From Bacillota bacterium (lineage in GTDB: Bacteria > Bacillota > Dehalobacteriia > UBA4068): a stretch of 42,935 nucleotides of DNA. The stretch covers positions 1-42,935 of the forward strand of contig JAILCQ010000025.1 in assembly GCA_024679955.1 (NCBI GenBank), given 5' to 3'. The notes below the pieces were generated by a model. That model searched no databases, was not told where the DNA came from, and was given only the letters and a program-made list of their open reading frames with translations. The translations under genes and the position numbers were made by a program. Shown here in pieces: positions 5,182 through 13,542 of the stretch; the first letter of the stretch is position 1, and each line of letters opens with the position of its first letter.

Positions 5182-7467
5182 ATGACTTTGAAAATCGCTC
5201 TTGCGGGCAACCCCAACAGCGGCAAAACGACTTTGTTCAACGCCCTGACCGGTTCCACGCAGTTCGTGGGCAACTGGCCGGGCGTTACCGTGGAAAAAAA
5301 GGAAGGCCGGCTGAAAAAGCATGCCGACGTTTTTATCACGGACCTGCCGGGCATCTACTCTCTCTCCCCTTATACGCTGGAAGAGGTCGTCGCCAGGAAT
5401 TATCTGACCGGCGAGCGGCCTGACGCGATCCTGAATATCGTGGACGGCTCCAATCTGGAGCGGAACCTGTACCTGACCACGCAGCTCACAGAGCTGGGCA
5501 TCCCCGTGGTCGTGGCCATCAACATGATGGACGTGGTCAAAAAAAACGGGGACAAGATAGATTCCGCCCAGCTCAGCAAGGAGTTGGGCTGCCGGATCGT
5601 GGAGATCTCGGCACTGAAGGGCGAAGGCGTGCAAGAGGCCGCCGAAGCGGCCATCCAGGCGGCAAAAACGGGCAAAACCGTGCCGATGCACAGCTTCTCC
5701 GGACCGGTGGAGCATGTGCTGGCCCATATCGAAGAGCATGCCGTTTCCCATATGCCGGAGGAGCAGCAGCGCTGGTACGCCGTGAAACTCTTCGAGCGGG
5801 ACAGCAAAGCGCTGGAGCGGCTTGATCTATCCGTGGACGTGCAGAAGGATGTGGAGGCGCACATCGCCGAGGTGGAAAAAGAAATGGACGACGACGCCGA
5901 ATCCATCATCACCAATGAGCGCTATATCTGGATCGGCAACATCATTCGCTCCTCCTACAAGAGAAGAGCCACCGGAAAACTGACAGCCTCTGACAAAATC
6001 GACAAAATCATCACCAACCGCTGGCTGGCCCTGCCCATTTTTGCCGTAGTCATGTTCCTGGTTTACGCCCTGGCCATGGGCAAATCCATCACGGACGGCG
6101 GCATCGCCATCGGCACGTTCCTCACCGACTGGACCAACGACGTCTTCGGCACAGCCTGGCTGATCGACGGCTCCCGGGCCCTGCTGGAAGGCTGGGGCGC
6201 GGCGCCCTGGCTGGTGGGCCTGATCTCCGACGGTATCATCGCCGGCGTCGGCGCAGTGCTGGGCTTTGTCCCGCAAATGCTGGTGCTTTTCCTGATGCTG
6301 GCGATACTGGAGGACTGCGGCTATATGGCACGTATCGCTTTCATCATGGACCGTATCTTCCGCCGCTTCGGTTTGTCCGGCAAATCGTTCATCCCCATGC
6401 TGGTGGGCACCGGCTGCGGTATCCCCGGCGTTATGGCCTCCCGCACCATCGAAAACGAACGCGACCGCCGCATGACGATCACCACCACCTGCTTCATGCC
6501 CTGCGGCGCCAAAATGCCCATCATCGGCCTTATCGCCGGCGCGTTGTTCGGCGGCTCCTCCTGGATCGCCACCTCCGCCTATTTCATCGGCGTGGCCGCC
6601 ATCGTCATCTCCGGTATCATGCTGAAAAAGACCAAACGCTTTGCCGGCGATCCCGCGCCCTTCGTGATGGAGCTGCCGGCCTATCATGCCCCCACCGCCG
6701 GAAACGTCCTGCGGGCCATGTGGGAGCGGGGCTGGTCCTTCATCAAGAAGGCCGGCACCATCATCGTTTTGTCGACGATCGTCCTTTGGTTCCTACAGGG
6801 CTTCGGCTCCGTGGATGGCCACTTCGGCATGGTGGATGCGCTCTATGCGGATGAGAGCATCGTTACCGATGAATACATACAGCAGGTCGCCGACCGTATG
6901 GGTATCGAAACGGATGAGGTCAACCCCTCCGACGATTCCATTCTGGCCAGTATCGCCCAGCCCATTTCCGTTATCTTCAAGCCCCAGGGCTTCGGCTCCT
7001 GGAAACCTACGGTAGCCACCGTGACCGGCTTGATTGCCAAAGAAAACGTCGTAGGCACCTTTGGCGTGCTGTACAATTACGACGATCAGGAGGGCGAAGA
7101 AGAACTGGAAGAAAACGGCGACCAGATCTGGGAAAACGTGGCGACGGACTTCGACCGCTTCTCCGGCGGCCACGGCAGACTGGCGGCCTTCGCCTTCCTG
7201 CTGTTCAACCTGCTCTGCGCGCCGTGCTTTGCGGCCATGGGCGCGATCAAGCGGGAAATGAACAATGGCAAATGGACGGCCTTTGCCATCAGCTATATGT
7301 GTGTCTTCGCTTATGTCGTCTCCCTGATCGTCTTCCAGGTCGGTAAGATCTTCGCCGGCGGCGTGAACCCTGCGGGGCTGATCGTGGCCCTGGCCCTGTT
7401 GGCGGCGCTTTGCTGGCAACTGTTCAAGCCCTACAAAGAGAGCGCCACGCTGACGAAAGACATATAA
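5182..7467 (+). CDS. feoB: Ferrous iron transporter FeoB
   Basis: A 761-residue membrane transporter for Fe(II) with an N-terminal G domain: G1 GNPNSGKTT (9-17), a G2 region GNWPGVTVE, G3 DLPG (54-57) and G4 NMMD (114-117). A helical spacer (~165-270) follows, then the membrane domain with two Gate/core segments, including DCGYMARIAFIMDR, GLSGKSFIPMLVGTGCGIPG and the later CAPCFAAMGAIKREM. Full length for the family. The start at 5182 follows AAAGGAAG; an upstream in-frame ATG at 5158 would add nine residues before the G1 strand. It lies 69 nt after feoA2, with an operator-like repeat in the gap, and is followed at once by a small Cys-rich partner. Expected to be repressed when iron is plentiful by the divergent DtxR protein. 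Confidence 0.97.
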   Translation: MTLKIALAGNPNSGKTTLFNALTGSTQFVGNWPGVTVEKKEGRLKKHADVFITDLPGIYSLSPYTLEEVVARNYLTGERPDAILNIVDGSNLERNLYLTTQLTELGIPVVVAINMMDVVKKNGDKIDSAQLSKELGCRIVEISALKGEGVQEAAEAAIQAAKTGKTVPMHSFSGPVEHVLAHIEEHAVSHMPEEQQRWYAVKLFERDSKALERLDLSVDVQKDVEAHIAEVEKEMDDDAESIITNERYIWIGNIIRSSYKRRATGKLTASDKIDKIITNRWLALPIFAVVMFLVYALAMGKSITDGGIAIGTFLTDWTNDVFGTAWLIDGSRALLEGWGAAPWLVGLISDGIIAGVGAVLGFVPQMLVLFLMLAILEDCGYMARIAFIMDRIFRRFGLSGKSFIPMLVGTGCGIPGVMASRTIENERDRRMTITTTCFMPCGAKMPIIGLIAGALFGGSSWIATSAYFIGVAAIVISGIMLKKTKRFAGDPAPFVMELPAYHAPTAGNVLRAMWERGWSFIKKAGTIIVLSTIVLWFLQGFGSVDGHFGMVDALYADESIVTDEYIQQVADRMGIETDEVNPSDDSILASIAQPISVIFKPQGFGSWKPTVATVTGLIAKENVVGTFGVLYNYDDQEGEEELEENGDQIWENVATDFDRFSGGHGRLAAFAFLLFNLLCAPCFAAMGAIKREMNNGKWTAFAISYMCVFAYVVSLIVFQVGKIFAGGVNPAGLIVALALLAALCWQLFKPYKESATLTKDI

Positions 7468-7506
7468 ATCCGTAATCCACCTTTGTATGAGAGGAGCTGT
7501 CAAGAT

Positions 7507-7689
7507 ATGCTGGCCTGGCTGCAAACAAATTTGGGATCCGTCGTTGTCGTTTTGATCCTCCTGAGCATCGTTTCCTTGATTATACGTAAGCTGATCCTGG
7601 ATAAAAAGGCAGGCAAGCATATCTGCGGCGGCTCCTGTGGAGGCGGCTGTGCAGGCTGCCCCATGCAGGGAAAATGTAATAGTAAATAA
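7507..7689 (+). CDS. FeoB-associated Cys-rich small membrane protein
   Basis: A 60-residue protein: one membrane helix (about 9-33, LGSVVVVLILLSIVSLIIRKLI), a basic patch, then a short cytosolic tail HICGGSCGGGCAGCPMQGKC with five Cys. This matches the small proteins often found after feoB in Firmicutes and named 'FeoB-associated Cys-rich membrane protein'. The Cys tail could carry iron or an Fe-S cluster; its exact role is unproven. The start at 7507 is preceded by GAGGAGCT. It lies 39 nt behind feoB. Confidence 0.88.
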   Translation: MLAWLQTNLGSVVVVLILLSIVSLIIRKLILDKKAGKHICGGSCGGGCAGCPMQGKCNSK

Positions 7690-7732
7690 ACGGAAACGGG
7701 ACCCACGGGTGCGCCTGCGGGTCCACTTCCGT
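7690..7732 (+). other. Intra-operon hairpin
   Basis: ACGGAA (7690-7695) with TTCCGT (7727-7732) and GGACCC (7699-7704) with GGGTCC (7719-7724) make a two-part stem directly before the HMA gene. There is no T-tract, so it may protect mRNA ends or modulate readthrough from feoB. Confidence 0.5.
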
Positions 7733-7752
7733 CTATAAGGAGATCGTCAAAG

Positions 7753-8019
7753 ATGACGGAAAAGATATGGAAGACAACAATGAAGATAGATGGCATGATG
7801 TGCGGCATGTGCGAGGCGCATATCTGCGATACGATCCGCAAGGCGGTTCCCGCCGCAAAAAGGGTCGCCGCCTCCCGCCGCAAAAAAGAAGCCTGCTTCC
7901 TGTCGGAAGGACCTGTTGACAGCGGAAGCCTGAAAGCCGCCATCGACGCCACCGGCTACGCTTGCCTGGGCATAGAATCGGCGCCCTATGAAAAGAAAGG
8001 TTTATTCGCACGAAAATGA
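7753..8019 (+). CDS. Heavy-metal-associated (HMA) domain protein, putative metallochaperone
   Basis: An 88-residue protein with the CxxC metal site of the HMA fold: DGMMCGMCEAHICDTIRK, C17 and C20. A GYACLGIES strand follows near the end, as in CopZ-like domains. HMA proteins usually bind Cu(I), Zn(II) or similar soft metals. The middle (KRVAASRRKKEACFL) is unusually basic. SD AAGGAGAT precedes the ATG. The stop overlaps the next gene's start (ATGA at 8016-8019), so it is translationally coupled to the ZIP transporter. The fold is clear; the metal is not. Confidence 0.85.
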   Translation: MTEKIWKTTMKIDGMMCGMCEAHICDTIRKAVPAAKRVAASRRKKEACFLSEGPVDSGSLKAAIDATGYACLGIESAPYEKKGLFARK

Positions 8020-8804
8020 ATACGGTCATCTGGGGATTGCTGATCCCCTTTATCGGTACGGCAGCCGGTGCGGGCTGTGTATTCTTTTGGAAGAAAGACC
8101 TGAAAACCGGCATGCAACGGGCGCTGACCGGCTTCGCGGCCGGGGTGATGGCGGCGGCTTCTATCTGGAGCCTGATCGTTCCGGCGATCGAGCAGTCGGC
8201 GGAAAAAGGAAGGTGGGCCTTTCTTCCGGCTTTTACCGGTTTCTGGCTGGGCGTTCTGTTCCTGCTTTTGCTGGACCATGCTATACCCCATTTGCACAGG
8301 CGTATGGGTCAGGCCGATCAGGCAGAGGGCCCCAAAAGCAGGCTGGATCGAACGATGATGCTGGTGCTGGCCGTGACGCTGCACAATATCCCGGAGGGCA
8401 TGGCGGTAGGCGTGGTTTACGCGGGGCTGCTTTTCGGTTCGGGGGGCGTCACCGCCGGCGCGGCCCTGGCGCTGGCGCTGGGCATCGCCATACAGAATTT
8501 TCCGGAAGGCGCGATCATTTCTCTGCCCCTGTTTGCGGAAGGGAAAAGTAAAACAAAAGCCTTCCGCCTGGGCGTGCTCTCCGGCGCGGTAGAGCCGCTT
8601 TCCGGCGGGCTGACCGTCCTCATTGCCAGCCTGGTGGTTCCGGCGATGCCGTATTTCCTGTCCTTTGCAGCAGGGGCGATGCTGTACGTAGTGGTGGAGG
8701 AGCTGATCCCGGAAATGTCGGCAGGGAAGCATTCCAATATCGGCGTCATATTTTTTGCCGTCGGCTTTAGCCTGATGATGGCACTGGATGTGGCGCTGGG
8801 ATAA
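8016..8804 (+). CDS. ZIP-family metal transporter
   Basis: A 262-residue, roughly eight-helix ZIP permease of the ZupT/GufA kind. The metal-site motifs are HNIPEG (123-128) in one helix and NFPEG (161-165) in the next; a later GAVEPLSGG and VVEELIPE supply further acidic residues. A His-bearing loop (HAIPHLHRR) joins helices 3 and 4. ZIP proteins import divalent metals (Zn, Fe, Mn). It overlaps the HMA gene by 4 nt. Together with FeoB the operon would supply two routes for divalent metal uptake, under two DtxR proteins (inference). Confidence 0.92.
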   Translation: MNTVIWGLLIPFIGTAAGAGCVFFWKKDLKTGMQRALTGFAAGVMAAASIWSLIVPAIEQSAEKGRWAFLPAFTGFWLGVLFLLLLDHAIPHLHRRMGQADQAEGPKSRLDRTMMLVLAVTLHNIPEGMAVGVVYAGLLFGSGGVTAGAALALALGIAIQNFPEGAIISLPLFAEGKSKTKAFRLGVLSGAVEPLSGGLTVLIASLVVPAMPYFLSFAAGAMLYVVVEELIPEMSAGKHSNIGVIFFAVGFSLMMALDVALG

Positions 8805-8805
8805 G

Positions 8806-8848
8806 CGGTTTTGCCGCCTGCCCCTCCGGCAAGCATTGGCAAAAACGG
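8806..8848 (+). other. Hairpin between ZIP gene and second DtxR gene
   Basis: CGGTTTTGCC (8806-8815) pairs, with one bulge, with GGCAAAAACGG (8838-8848), followed by TCTTTAG. It could be a partial terminator inside the operon. Confidence 0.45.
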
Positions 8849-8875
8849 TCTTTAGAAAAAGCAAAGGAGCAACAG

Positions 8876-9346
8876 ATGGAGCTGAACAGGTCGCGGGAAG
8901 ATTATCTCAAAACCATGCTGGTTTTGCAGTGGGAAAAAGGCGAGATCCGTTCAACGGATGTGGCGGAATACCTGGATGTGACCAGACCCAGCGTAAGCCA
9001 TACGGTGCGCTTTCTGAAAGAGGGCGGTTTCCTGACGATGGACAAAAGCAAAAAGATATGCCTTACGCCTCTGGGCCGGCAGGTGGCGGGACAACTATAT
9101 GAAAGACATTGTATCATAAAAGAGTTTTTGCTTTTCCTGGGCGTAGAACCGGAGATCGCCGGGCAGGACGCCTGCCGTATAGAGCACGATATCAGCGGAC
9201 AGTCCTTCGAGAAACTGAAGGCGTATTGGGAAAAGCATAAGGGGAGCGCTTCTCGTCACAGGAGGGAGTTGTGCAAATCCTTTACCCGGAAATATACGGA
9301 TCCCGCCGCGCCGTCTGACGGCTATGCGGAGGATGACGATACCTAG
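8876..9346 (+). CDS. DtxR/MntR-family metal-dependent regulator (second copy)
   Basis: A 156-residue DtxR-family protein. The winged helix reads SREDYLKTMLVLQWEKGEIRS then TRPSVSHTVRFLKEGGFLTM; the metal and dimer helices include YERHCIIKEFLLFLGV and DACRIEHDIS. It carries a charged C-terminal tail (from ~125) absent from the first copy. SD AAAGGAGCAACAG precedes the ATG. It lies at the centre of the metal operon, 71 nt after the ZIP gene behind a hairpin. It may respond to another metal than the divergent DtxR, perhaps controlling the HMA-ZIP part (inference). No perfect TTAGC-N4-GCTAA site is seen next to it. Confidence 0.9.
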   Translation: MELNRSREDYLKTMLVLQWEKGEIRSTDVAEYLDVTRPSVSHTVRFLKEGGFLTMDKSKKICLTPLGRQVAGQLYERHCIIKEFLLFLGVEPEIAGQDACRIEHDISGQSFEKLKAYWEKHKGSASRHRRELCKSFTRKYTDPAAPSDGYAEDDDT

Positions 9347-9387
9347 GAAGGCGCAAGGAACAGGCCGCTGAGAAAGGTAGGCGCAGA

Positions 9388-10173
9388 ATGAAAGCGGATT
9401 ATAAAAACTGGATGCCCAAGGGCATGATATTTTTAAGTATAGGCATTACGGTTCTCTTTCTGATTTTGTTTATCGTGTTTGGTATGACGAACGTCACGGG
9501 CGGTGTCCTGAAAACCGTTCTGTTCATTGTTTTTCTGCTTGGCGCTATTATTGGCCTGTGCATTTCCGTGTGGATGATAGCCATGTATCGCGCCTTCTCC
9601 TATGAAGGCAAGCGGCAAATGTCCAAACAGATCATCGATGGCATCGCCGGATATGTGAAGCTGCCGGATGGTGGCAAAGGATTGGACGTAGGCTGCGGCA
9701 GCGGCGCGCTGGCCATCGCCTGCGCCAAGCGCAACCCCAAGGCTTCCTTCACCGGCATCGACCGCTGGGGCAAAGAATACGCCTCCTTCAACAAACCTCT
9801 CTGCGAAAAAAATGCCAAGGCCGAAGGGGTAAGCAATGTCCGCTTTGCCCAGGGCGACGCCACAAAGCTCGCCTTTCCCGACGGGAGCTTCGACGCGGTG
9901 ACCAGCAACTATGTGTACCACAACATCCCCGGCGACCGGCAGGCTCTCCTGCTGGAAACGCTGCGGGTGCTGAAAAAGGGCGGGACCTTTGCGCTCCATG
10001 ATATCTTCTCCCGATTGAAATACGGCGATATACAGGTGTTTTTGCAGAAGCTCCGGGATTTGGGCTATGAAAACGTAACGCTTATCGATACGACTGGCGG
10101 CAAATTCATGACCAAGAAAGAAGCTGCCTGGATGGGGTTATCCGGTTCAGCCCTGCTGGTAGGAAGAAAGTGA
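9388..10173 (+). CDS. Membrane-anchored class I SAM-dependent methyltransferase
   Basis: A 261-residue protein. Two membrane helices (about 13-32 and 42-66) precede a Rossmann methyltransferase domain with motif I GLDVGCGSG (98-106), an acidic SAM-binding end of strand 2 (FTGIDRWG), motif II-like QGDATKLAFPDGSFDAV and YHNIPG. Methylation substrate unknown; the anchor suggests a lipid, quinone or membrane-linked small molecule. It begins 41 nt after the second DtxR gene and 9 nt before another methyltransferase gene. Confidence 0.85.
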   Translation: MKADYKNWMPKGMIFLSIGITVLFLILFIVFGMTNVTGGVLKTVLFIVFLLGAIIGLCISVWMIAMYRAFSYEGKRQMSKQIIDGIAGYVKLPDGGKGLDVGCGSGALAIACAKRNPKASFTGIDRWGKEYASFNKPLCEKNAKAEGVSNVRFAQGDATKLAFPDGSFDAVTSNYVYHNIPGDRQALLLETLRVLKKGGTFALHDIFSRLKYGDIQVFLQKLRDLGYENVTLIDTTGGKFMTKKEAAWMGLSGSALLVGRK

Positions 10174-10182
10174 GGCGAAAAA

Positions 10183-10806
10183 ATGGGCTTGTACAAAGAT
10201 TTTTGCAATCAGACCCGCAAACCCGAAGGCTGGCTGGGAAAGTTGATGGTAGGGGGTATGAACAGCGGTCACGCAAAGCTGGCGGATTGGGGCATGTCGT
10301 TCCTGCATGACGTCAAGGCATCCCATATCGCCGAGCTGGGCTGCGGTGGCGGCAGGAATGCCGGAGAACTGTTGCAAAGGTATCCGCAGGCGTCTCTCAC
10401 GGCGGTGGACTATTCTGCGTTATCGGTGGAGAAAACGAAAGAATACAATAAGAAATGGATCGCGGAAGGAAGATGCAAAGCGATACGGGGGAACGTAGCC
10501 TCGCTCCCCTTGGCAGCGGGATCGTTCGATCTTGCCACCGCCTTTGAAACGGTTTATTTCTGGCCCGGGCTGGAGAAATGCTTCCTGGAAGTAAACCGCA
10601 TATTGAAGCCTGGCGCGTATTTCCTGATCTGCAACGAGTCGGACGGCACGGACAATACAGCCCTTAAGTTTGAAAAAATCATTGAGGGCATGAAATGCTA
10701 TACCGCAGAGCAGCTCACAGCGGCGTTGAGAACGGCAGGCTTTTCAGAAGTAAAAACCCACATTCATCCAAATAAGCCCTGGATCGCTGTTCTGGCGGGG
10801 AAGTGA
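10183..10806 (+). CDS. Class I SAM-dependent methyltransferase
   Basis: A 207-residue soluble methyltransferase (Methyltransf_11/25 type): motif I HIAELGCGGGRN (48-59), TAVDYSALSVEKTKE, NVASLPLAAGSFDLATAFETVYFW and a LKPGAYFLICNE strand. Substrate unknown. It is adjacent to the membrane-anchored methyltransferase, and the two could act in turn on one molecule. The next gene encodes an ECF-type substrate-binding membrane subunit, so a methylated small metabolite or chelator is conceivable (speculative). Confidence 0.85.
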   Translation: MGLYKDFCNQTRKPEGWLGKLMVGGMNSGHAKLADWGMSFLHDVKASHIAELGCGGGRNAGELLQRYPQASLTAVDYSALSVEKTKEYNKKWIAEGRCKAIRGNVASLPLAAGSFDLATAFETVYFWPGLEKCFLEVNRILKPGAYFLICNESDGTDNTALKFEKIIEGMKCYTAEQLTAALRTAGFSEVKTHIHPNKPWIAVLAGK

Positions 10807-10871
10807 GACCGGAATAAACGATGGATTTGCAACCGCGAATCTGTTTGGTCATTATAAAGGAGGTCGTAACG

Positions 10872-11447
10872 ATGTTTCAATGTTGGACAAAAAAAGAGGT
10901 TTTAAATTTTCTCCTGTGTTTTGCCGTATTTTTCGTTCTGGTATTGGCTACGCAGCTGCCGGGATTTTTGAGCCCGCTGTATTGGGCAATGTTTTCGGTA
11001 TTTGCGGCTTTTGTGGCCGCCGGTCCTTTGACCTGTGTCATGGATAGGAAGCGGGGCTTCGGCTCCACAGCCGCCATCCCTTTGCTGTGGTTCCTGGTTT
11101 ACCGCTGCATGGGCGAGCTGGGCATGCCTTTGATGTGGGTTTGGATCATAGCCCTGATCGTGGCCGGTGAGATTCTGCGCAAGTATATCGGTTATGAAAA
11201 GCTGCAAAGCATCCGTGTCTGCGTTCCTCTCATGAGTCTGGTCCCCATGGGAAACATAGCCCCGCTTTATCTGGCAAAGGACGCGTTTCTGCAGCGGGCC
11301 GCCGCAGAAATGGGCGCGGGATATGTGGCCGGACTGGATAAATACGGTACGTTCGGGATGTTTGTTCTGGTGCTGGTACTGTCCTTGGCGCTGGCGACTG
11401 TTTCGGAGCGGATCAGCGAAAAGATACTGAAGATCAATCAAAAATAA
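10872..11447 (+). CDS. MptD/Trep_Strep-like ECF transporter S component
   Basis: A 191-residue hydrophobic protein with about five or six membrane helices. The segment LAKDAFLQRAAAEMGAGYVAGLDKYGT near residue 140 resembles the conserved loop of the MptD (Trep_Strep) family of putative ECF S components, which capture vitamins or small substrates for shared ATPase/T modules. The start at 10872 follows AAAGGAGG; an upstream frame extension lacks such a site. No ECF ATPase or T subunit is in the window, so it would have to share one coded elsewhere. It ends the metal/methyltransferase gene run. Confidence 0.7.
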   Translation: MFQCWTKKEVLNFLLCFAVFFVLVLATQLPGFLSPLYWAMFSVFAAFVAAGPLTCVMDRKRGFGSTAAIPLLWFLVYRCMGELGMPLMWVWIIALIVAGEILRKYIGYEKLQSIRVCVPLMSLVPMGNIAPLYLAKDAFLQRAAAEMGAGYVAGLDKYGTFGMFVLVLVLSLALATVSERISEKILKINQK

Positions 11448-11475
11448 CGGTTAGGAAATCAGCTCGATATAAAGT

Positions 11476-11493
11476 TCAATAAAAATTTATTGA
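11476..11493. promoter_or_regulatory. AT-rich palindrome upstream of lipoprotein gene
   Basis: TCAATAAA (11476-11483), AA, TTTATTGA (11486-11493): perfect 8-bp arms 26 nt before the start codon. Candidate operator or small hairpin; no matching regulator is recognised. Confidence 0.4.
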
Positions 11494-11518
11494 TATAAAA
11501 ACTGGGAGGCTTGCGTTT

Positions 11519-12706
11519 ATGAAAAAAAGGCTTTATCTCTGTTTTTTTGTTGTGCTGTTGCTGTTTAGCTTTCTCAGCGGCTGCGGAAACGCAGGGTCAT
11601 CCGAACCGGTCGAAGAGGGCGCTGGGGCAGATATGCTCTTTGCCGGAGGCGCAGGCACGGCAGAAGATCCATGGCAGATCGCCACAGCCGAACAGCTGGA
11701 TCGCGTCCGTGACGATTTGACGGCGCATTATGTTTTGACCGGCGATATCGATCTTTCCGGCTATGAAAACTGGGAACCTATCGGCGCTTTTCAGCCTTTG
11801 TCCGACGCGCCGGAGGATGCAGAGGTTCCCCATCCCGATTTTGCGTTTACCGGCACGTTTGACGGCGGCGGGCATACCATTTCCCATCTGACGGTTTCCG
11901 GGGAAGCGCCGATGGGTGTGGGCCTTTTCGGCTGCGCGGCCGGTTCGGATACCGGCGCTGCCTATATTGGCCATTTCACGCTGAAGGATGTATATGTATC
12001 CGGGACTTATCTGGTGGGCGGCGCTGTCGGCCTGCAGTTTATGAATTGCCCGGTTGCGGACATCCATCTTGTGGGCGAAAACCATATTACCGGTATGCAG
12101 GGGATCGGGGGTATCGCCGGCACCGGTTTTGATCTGATTTCAGACTGCAGCGCCACGGCGGATATAACTGTGTCGGGTGACGGCGGGGCTTGCGCCGGAT
12201 TGATCGCCGGAGGAACGACCATGAGTTCCATCAGGAACTGCGTAGCGACCGGCGGCAGCATCACGGCAGACGGTAACGGCACCTGGGGCTTCGGCGCGCT
12301 CTGCGGCGCACCCTGGGGAGCGGCGGAAATCACGGATTGTAAGGCCGGCGGCACGGCGATCACCGTGAGCGGAGAAAACAACCGTTTGGTCGGAGGGCTG
12401 GTCGGATTCGGCGGCACGTATGAGCCGGCGGCGACGGCGCAGATCAGCGGATGCACGGTCGAAGATGTGACCATTACCGTCTCGGCAACGACGGATCAGG
12501 TCGGCGGCTTGATCGGCGCGGGAAAGGAGATGACGGAGGGTAGTGATGTACTGTCATCCTTCTTGATCAGCGACTGTTCTGTTTCCGGCAGCATCACAGG
12601 CGGTGGAAATCATGTGGATGCCGTTGTCGGGGACCCTGCCTGTGCGGCGTCTGTCGATTGCGAAGGCGGTATGACAATCTCTCCCGCGCCGGTTACGGCA
12701 GAATAG
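11519..12706 (+). CDS. Lipoprotein with GLUG-type beta-helix repeats
   Basis: A 395-residue exported lipoprotein. The signal peptide has a lipobox LSGC (Cys22) followed by a GNAGSSEP spacer. From about 45 on there is 'GTAEDPWQIATAEQLDRV' and 'YVLTGDIDLSGY', the entry typical of GLUG-containing surface proteins. Gly-rich turns follow (VGLFGCA, VGGAVGL, GIGGIAG, CAGLIAGG, VGGLVGF, VGGLIGAG), one per beta-helix coil. Such proteins are wall- or membrane-bound and often adhesive or polysaccharide-related, but no catalytic motif is visible. GGGAGG precedes the ATG. No functional link to the S-component gene before it is evident. Confidence 0.8.
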   Translation: MKKRLYLCFFVVLLLFSFLSGCGNAGSSEPVEEGAGADMLFAGGAGTAEDPWQIATAEQLDRVRDDLTAHYVLTGDIDLSGYENWEPIGAFQPLSDAPEDAEVPHPDFAFTGTFDGGGHTISHLTVSGEAPMGVGLFGCAAGSDTGAAYIGHFTLKDVYVSGTYLVGGAVGLQFMNCPVADIHLVGENHITGMQGIGGIAGTGFDLISDCSATADITVSGDGGACAGLIAGGTTMSSIRNCVATGGSITADGNGTWGFGALCGAPWGAAEITDCKAGGTAITVSGENNRLVGGLVGFGGTYEPAATAQISGCTVEDVTITVSATTDQVGGLIGAGKEMTEGSDVLSSFLISDCSVSGSITGGGNHVDAVVGDPACAASVDCEGGMTISPAPVTAE

Positions 12707-12780
12707 TCTTCCCGGGATCGATAGGGGAAAATGCGCGGCAACCGCCGCATGGCTTTTGAAGTTTTGTATGGGAACAAAGG

Positions 12781-12795
12781 CCGGGAAAATCCCGG
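12781..12795. other. Small hairpin in convergent spacer
   Basis: CCGGGA-AAA-TCCCGG, a perfect 6-bp stem between the lipoprotein gene and the hydrolase gene. Confidence 0.35.
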
Positions 12796-12816
12796 ATATG
12801 GATCATAGAACAGCAA

Positions 12817-12840
12817 AACCCCGCCCTTGCAGGCGGGGTT
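12817..12840. terminator. Bidirectional terminator
   Basis: AACCCCGCC (12817-12825), 6-nt loop, GGCGGGGTT (12832-12840), two bases from the hydrolase stop. The minus-strand tail is TTTTGC, so it serves mainly the hydrolase gene, and probably the plus-strand lipoprotein gene too. Confidence 0.8.
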
Positions 12841-12842
12841 GC

Positions 12843-13526
12843 TTATTGGCAGAGCAGGAAATCAAGCACGGCTTTGTTGAAGGCTTCGGGCTTTTTATGG
12901 GCAATGAAGTGATCCCCATGGATGAATATAAGCCGGCTGTTGGGTATATGTTCTGCAAGCAGACGGGTATGGGATTCCCGTATCATATCCTTTGTTCCGG
13001 CGATAACCAGCGTTTTGGCGCGTATCGCTTTCAGTTCTGCCGGAGTAATATTCGGCTCATTGACCATTAAACCGAGCATTTCCTCATGCAGTCTGGCAGA
13101 ATCACTCTTTTGGGAAAACCTTTTTGCAATCCGATAACCGACCTCAATCGGCAGCTGGGTGGATCGTCTTACCCCTTTGGGATTCAGGTTCGCTCCGTTC
13201 AGGATCAACCGGCCCACTCTGTCGGGATATTTCATAGCGAAAACCATCGCGGTATTCCCGCCGTCCGAAAAACCAAGCAGATGAGCCTTCTCCATATGAT
13301 GTTCATCCAGAAAAAACAGCAGGTCTTCCGCAAACTGTCTTATCGTAAAGGGTTTATTGCCTCTTGCCGTTTTCCCATGTCCACGCGTATCAATGGCATA
13401 TACATGATACCGTTTGGCAAAGGCTTCCATCTGTCCTTTAAAATAGCCGCAGTTCTCACCGTTTCCGTGGAGGAGAAGAATCGGCTCTCCGTTGCCGTCT
13501 TCTATATAATGATGCCGGATATCCAT
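12843..13526 (-). CDS. Alpha/beta-fold hydrolase
   Basis: A 227-residue serine hydrolase. The oxyanion-hole HGNGEN (20-25) is followed by DTRGHGKT, the nucleophile elbow GFSDGG (Ser87), then AGTKDMI with the catalytic Asp and IHGDHF with the catalytic His near the end. Closest in look to small esterases/lyases of the MhpC/PldB-like branch; substrate unknown. SD GAGGAAAA precedes the ATG. It follows a small AbrB-like gene by 16 nt on the same strand and ends at a strong terminator. Confidence 0.9.
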   Translation of the reverse strand: MDIRHHYIEDGNGEPILLLHGNGENCGYFKGQMEAFAKRYHVYAIDTRGHGKTARGNKPFTIRQFAEDLLFFLDEHHMEKAHLLGFSDGGNTAMVFAMKYPDRVGRLILNGANLNPKGVRRSTQLPIEVGYRIAKRFSQKSDSARLHEEMLGLMVNEPNITPAELKAIRAKTLVIAGTKDMIRESHTRLLAEHIPNSRLIFIHGDHFIAHKKPEAFNKAVLDFLLCQ

Positions 13527-13542
13527 AGAACGTTTTCCTCTT

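Noticed and set aside
8805-8875. Iron operator before the second DtxR gene
   Set aside because: No TTAGC/GCTAA pair is present; only a GC/AT hairpin is seen.
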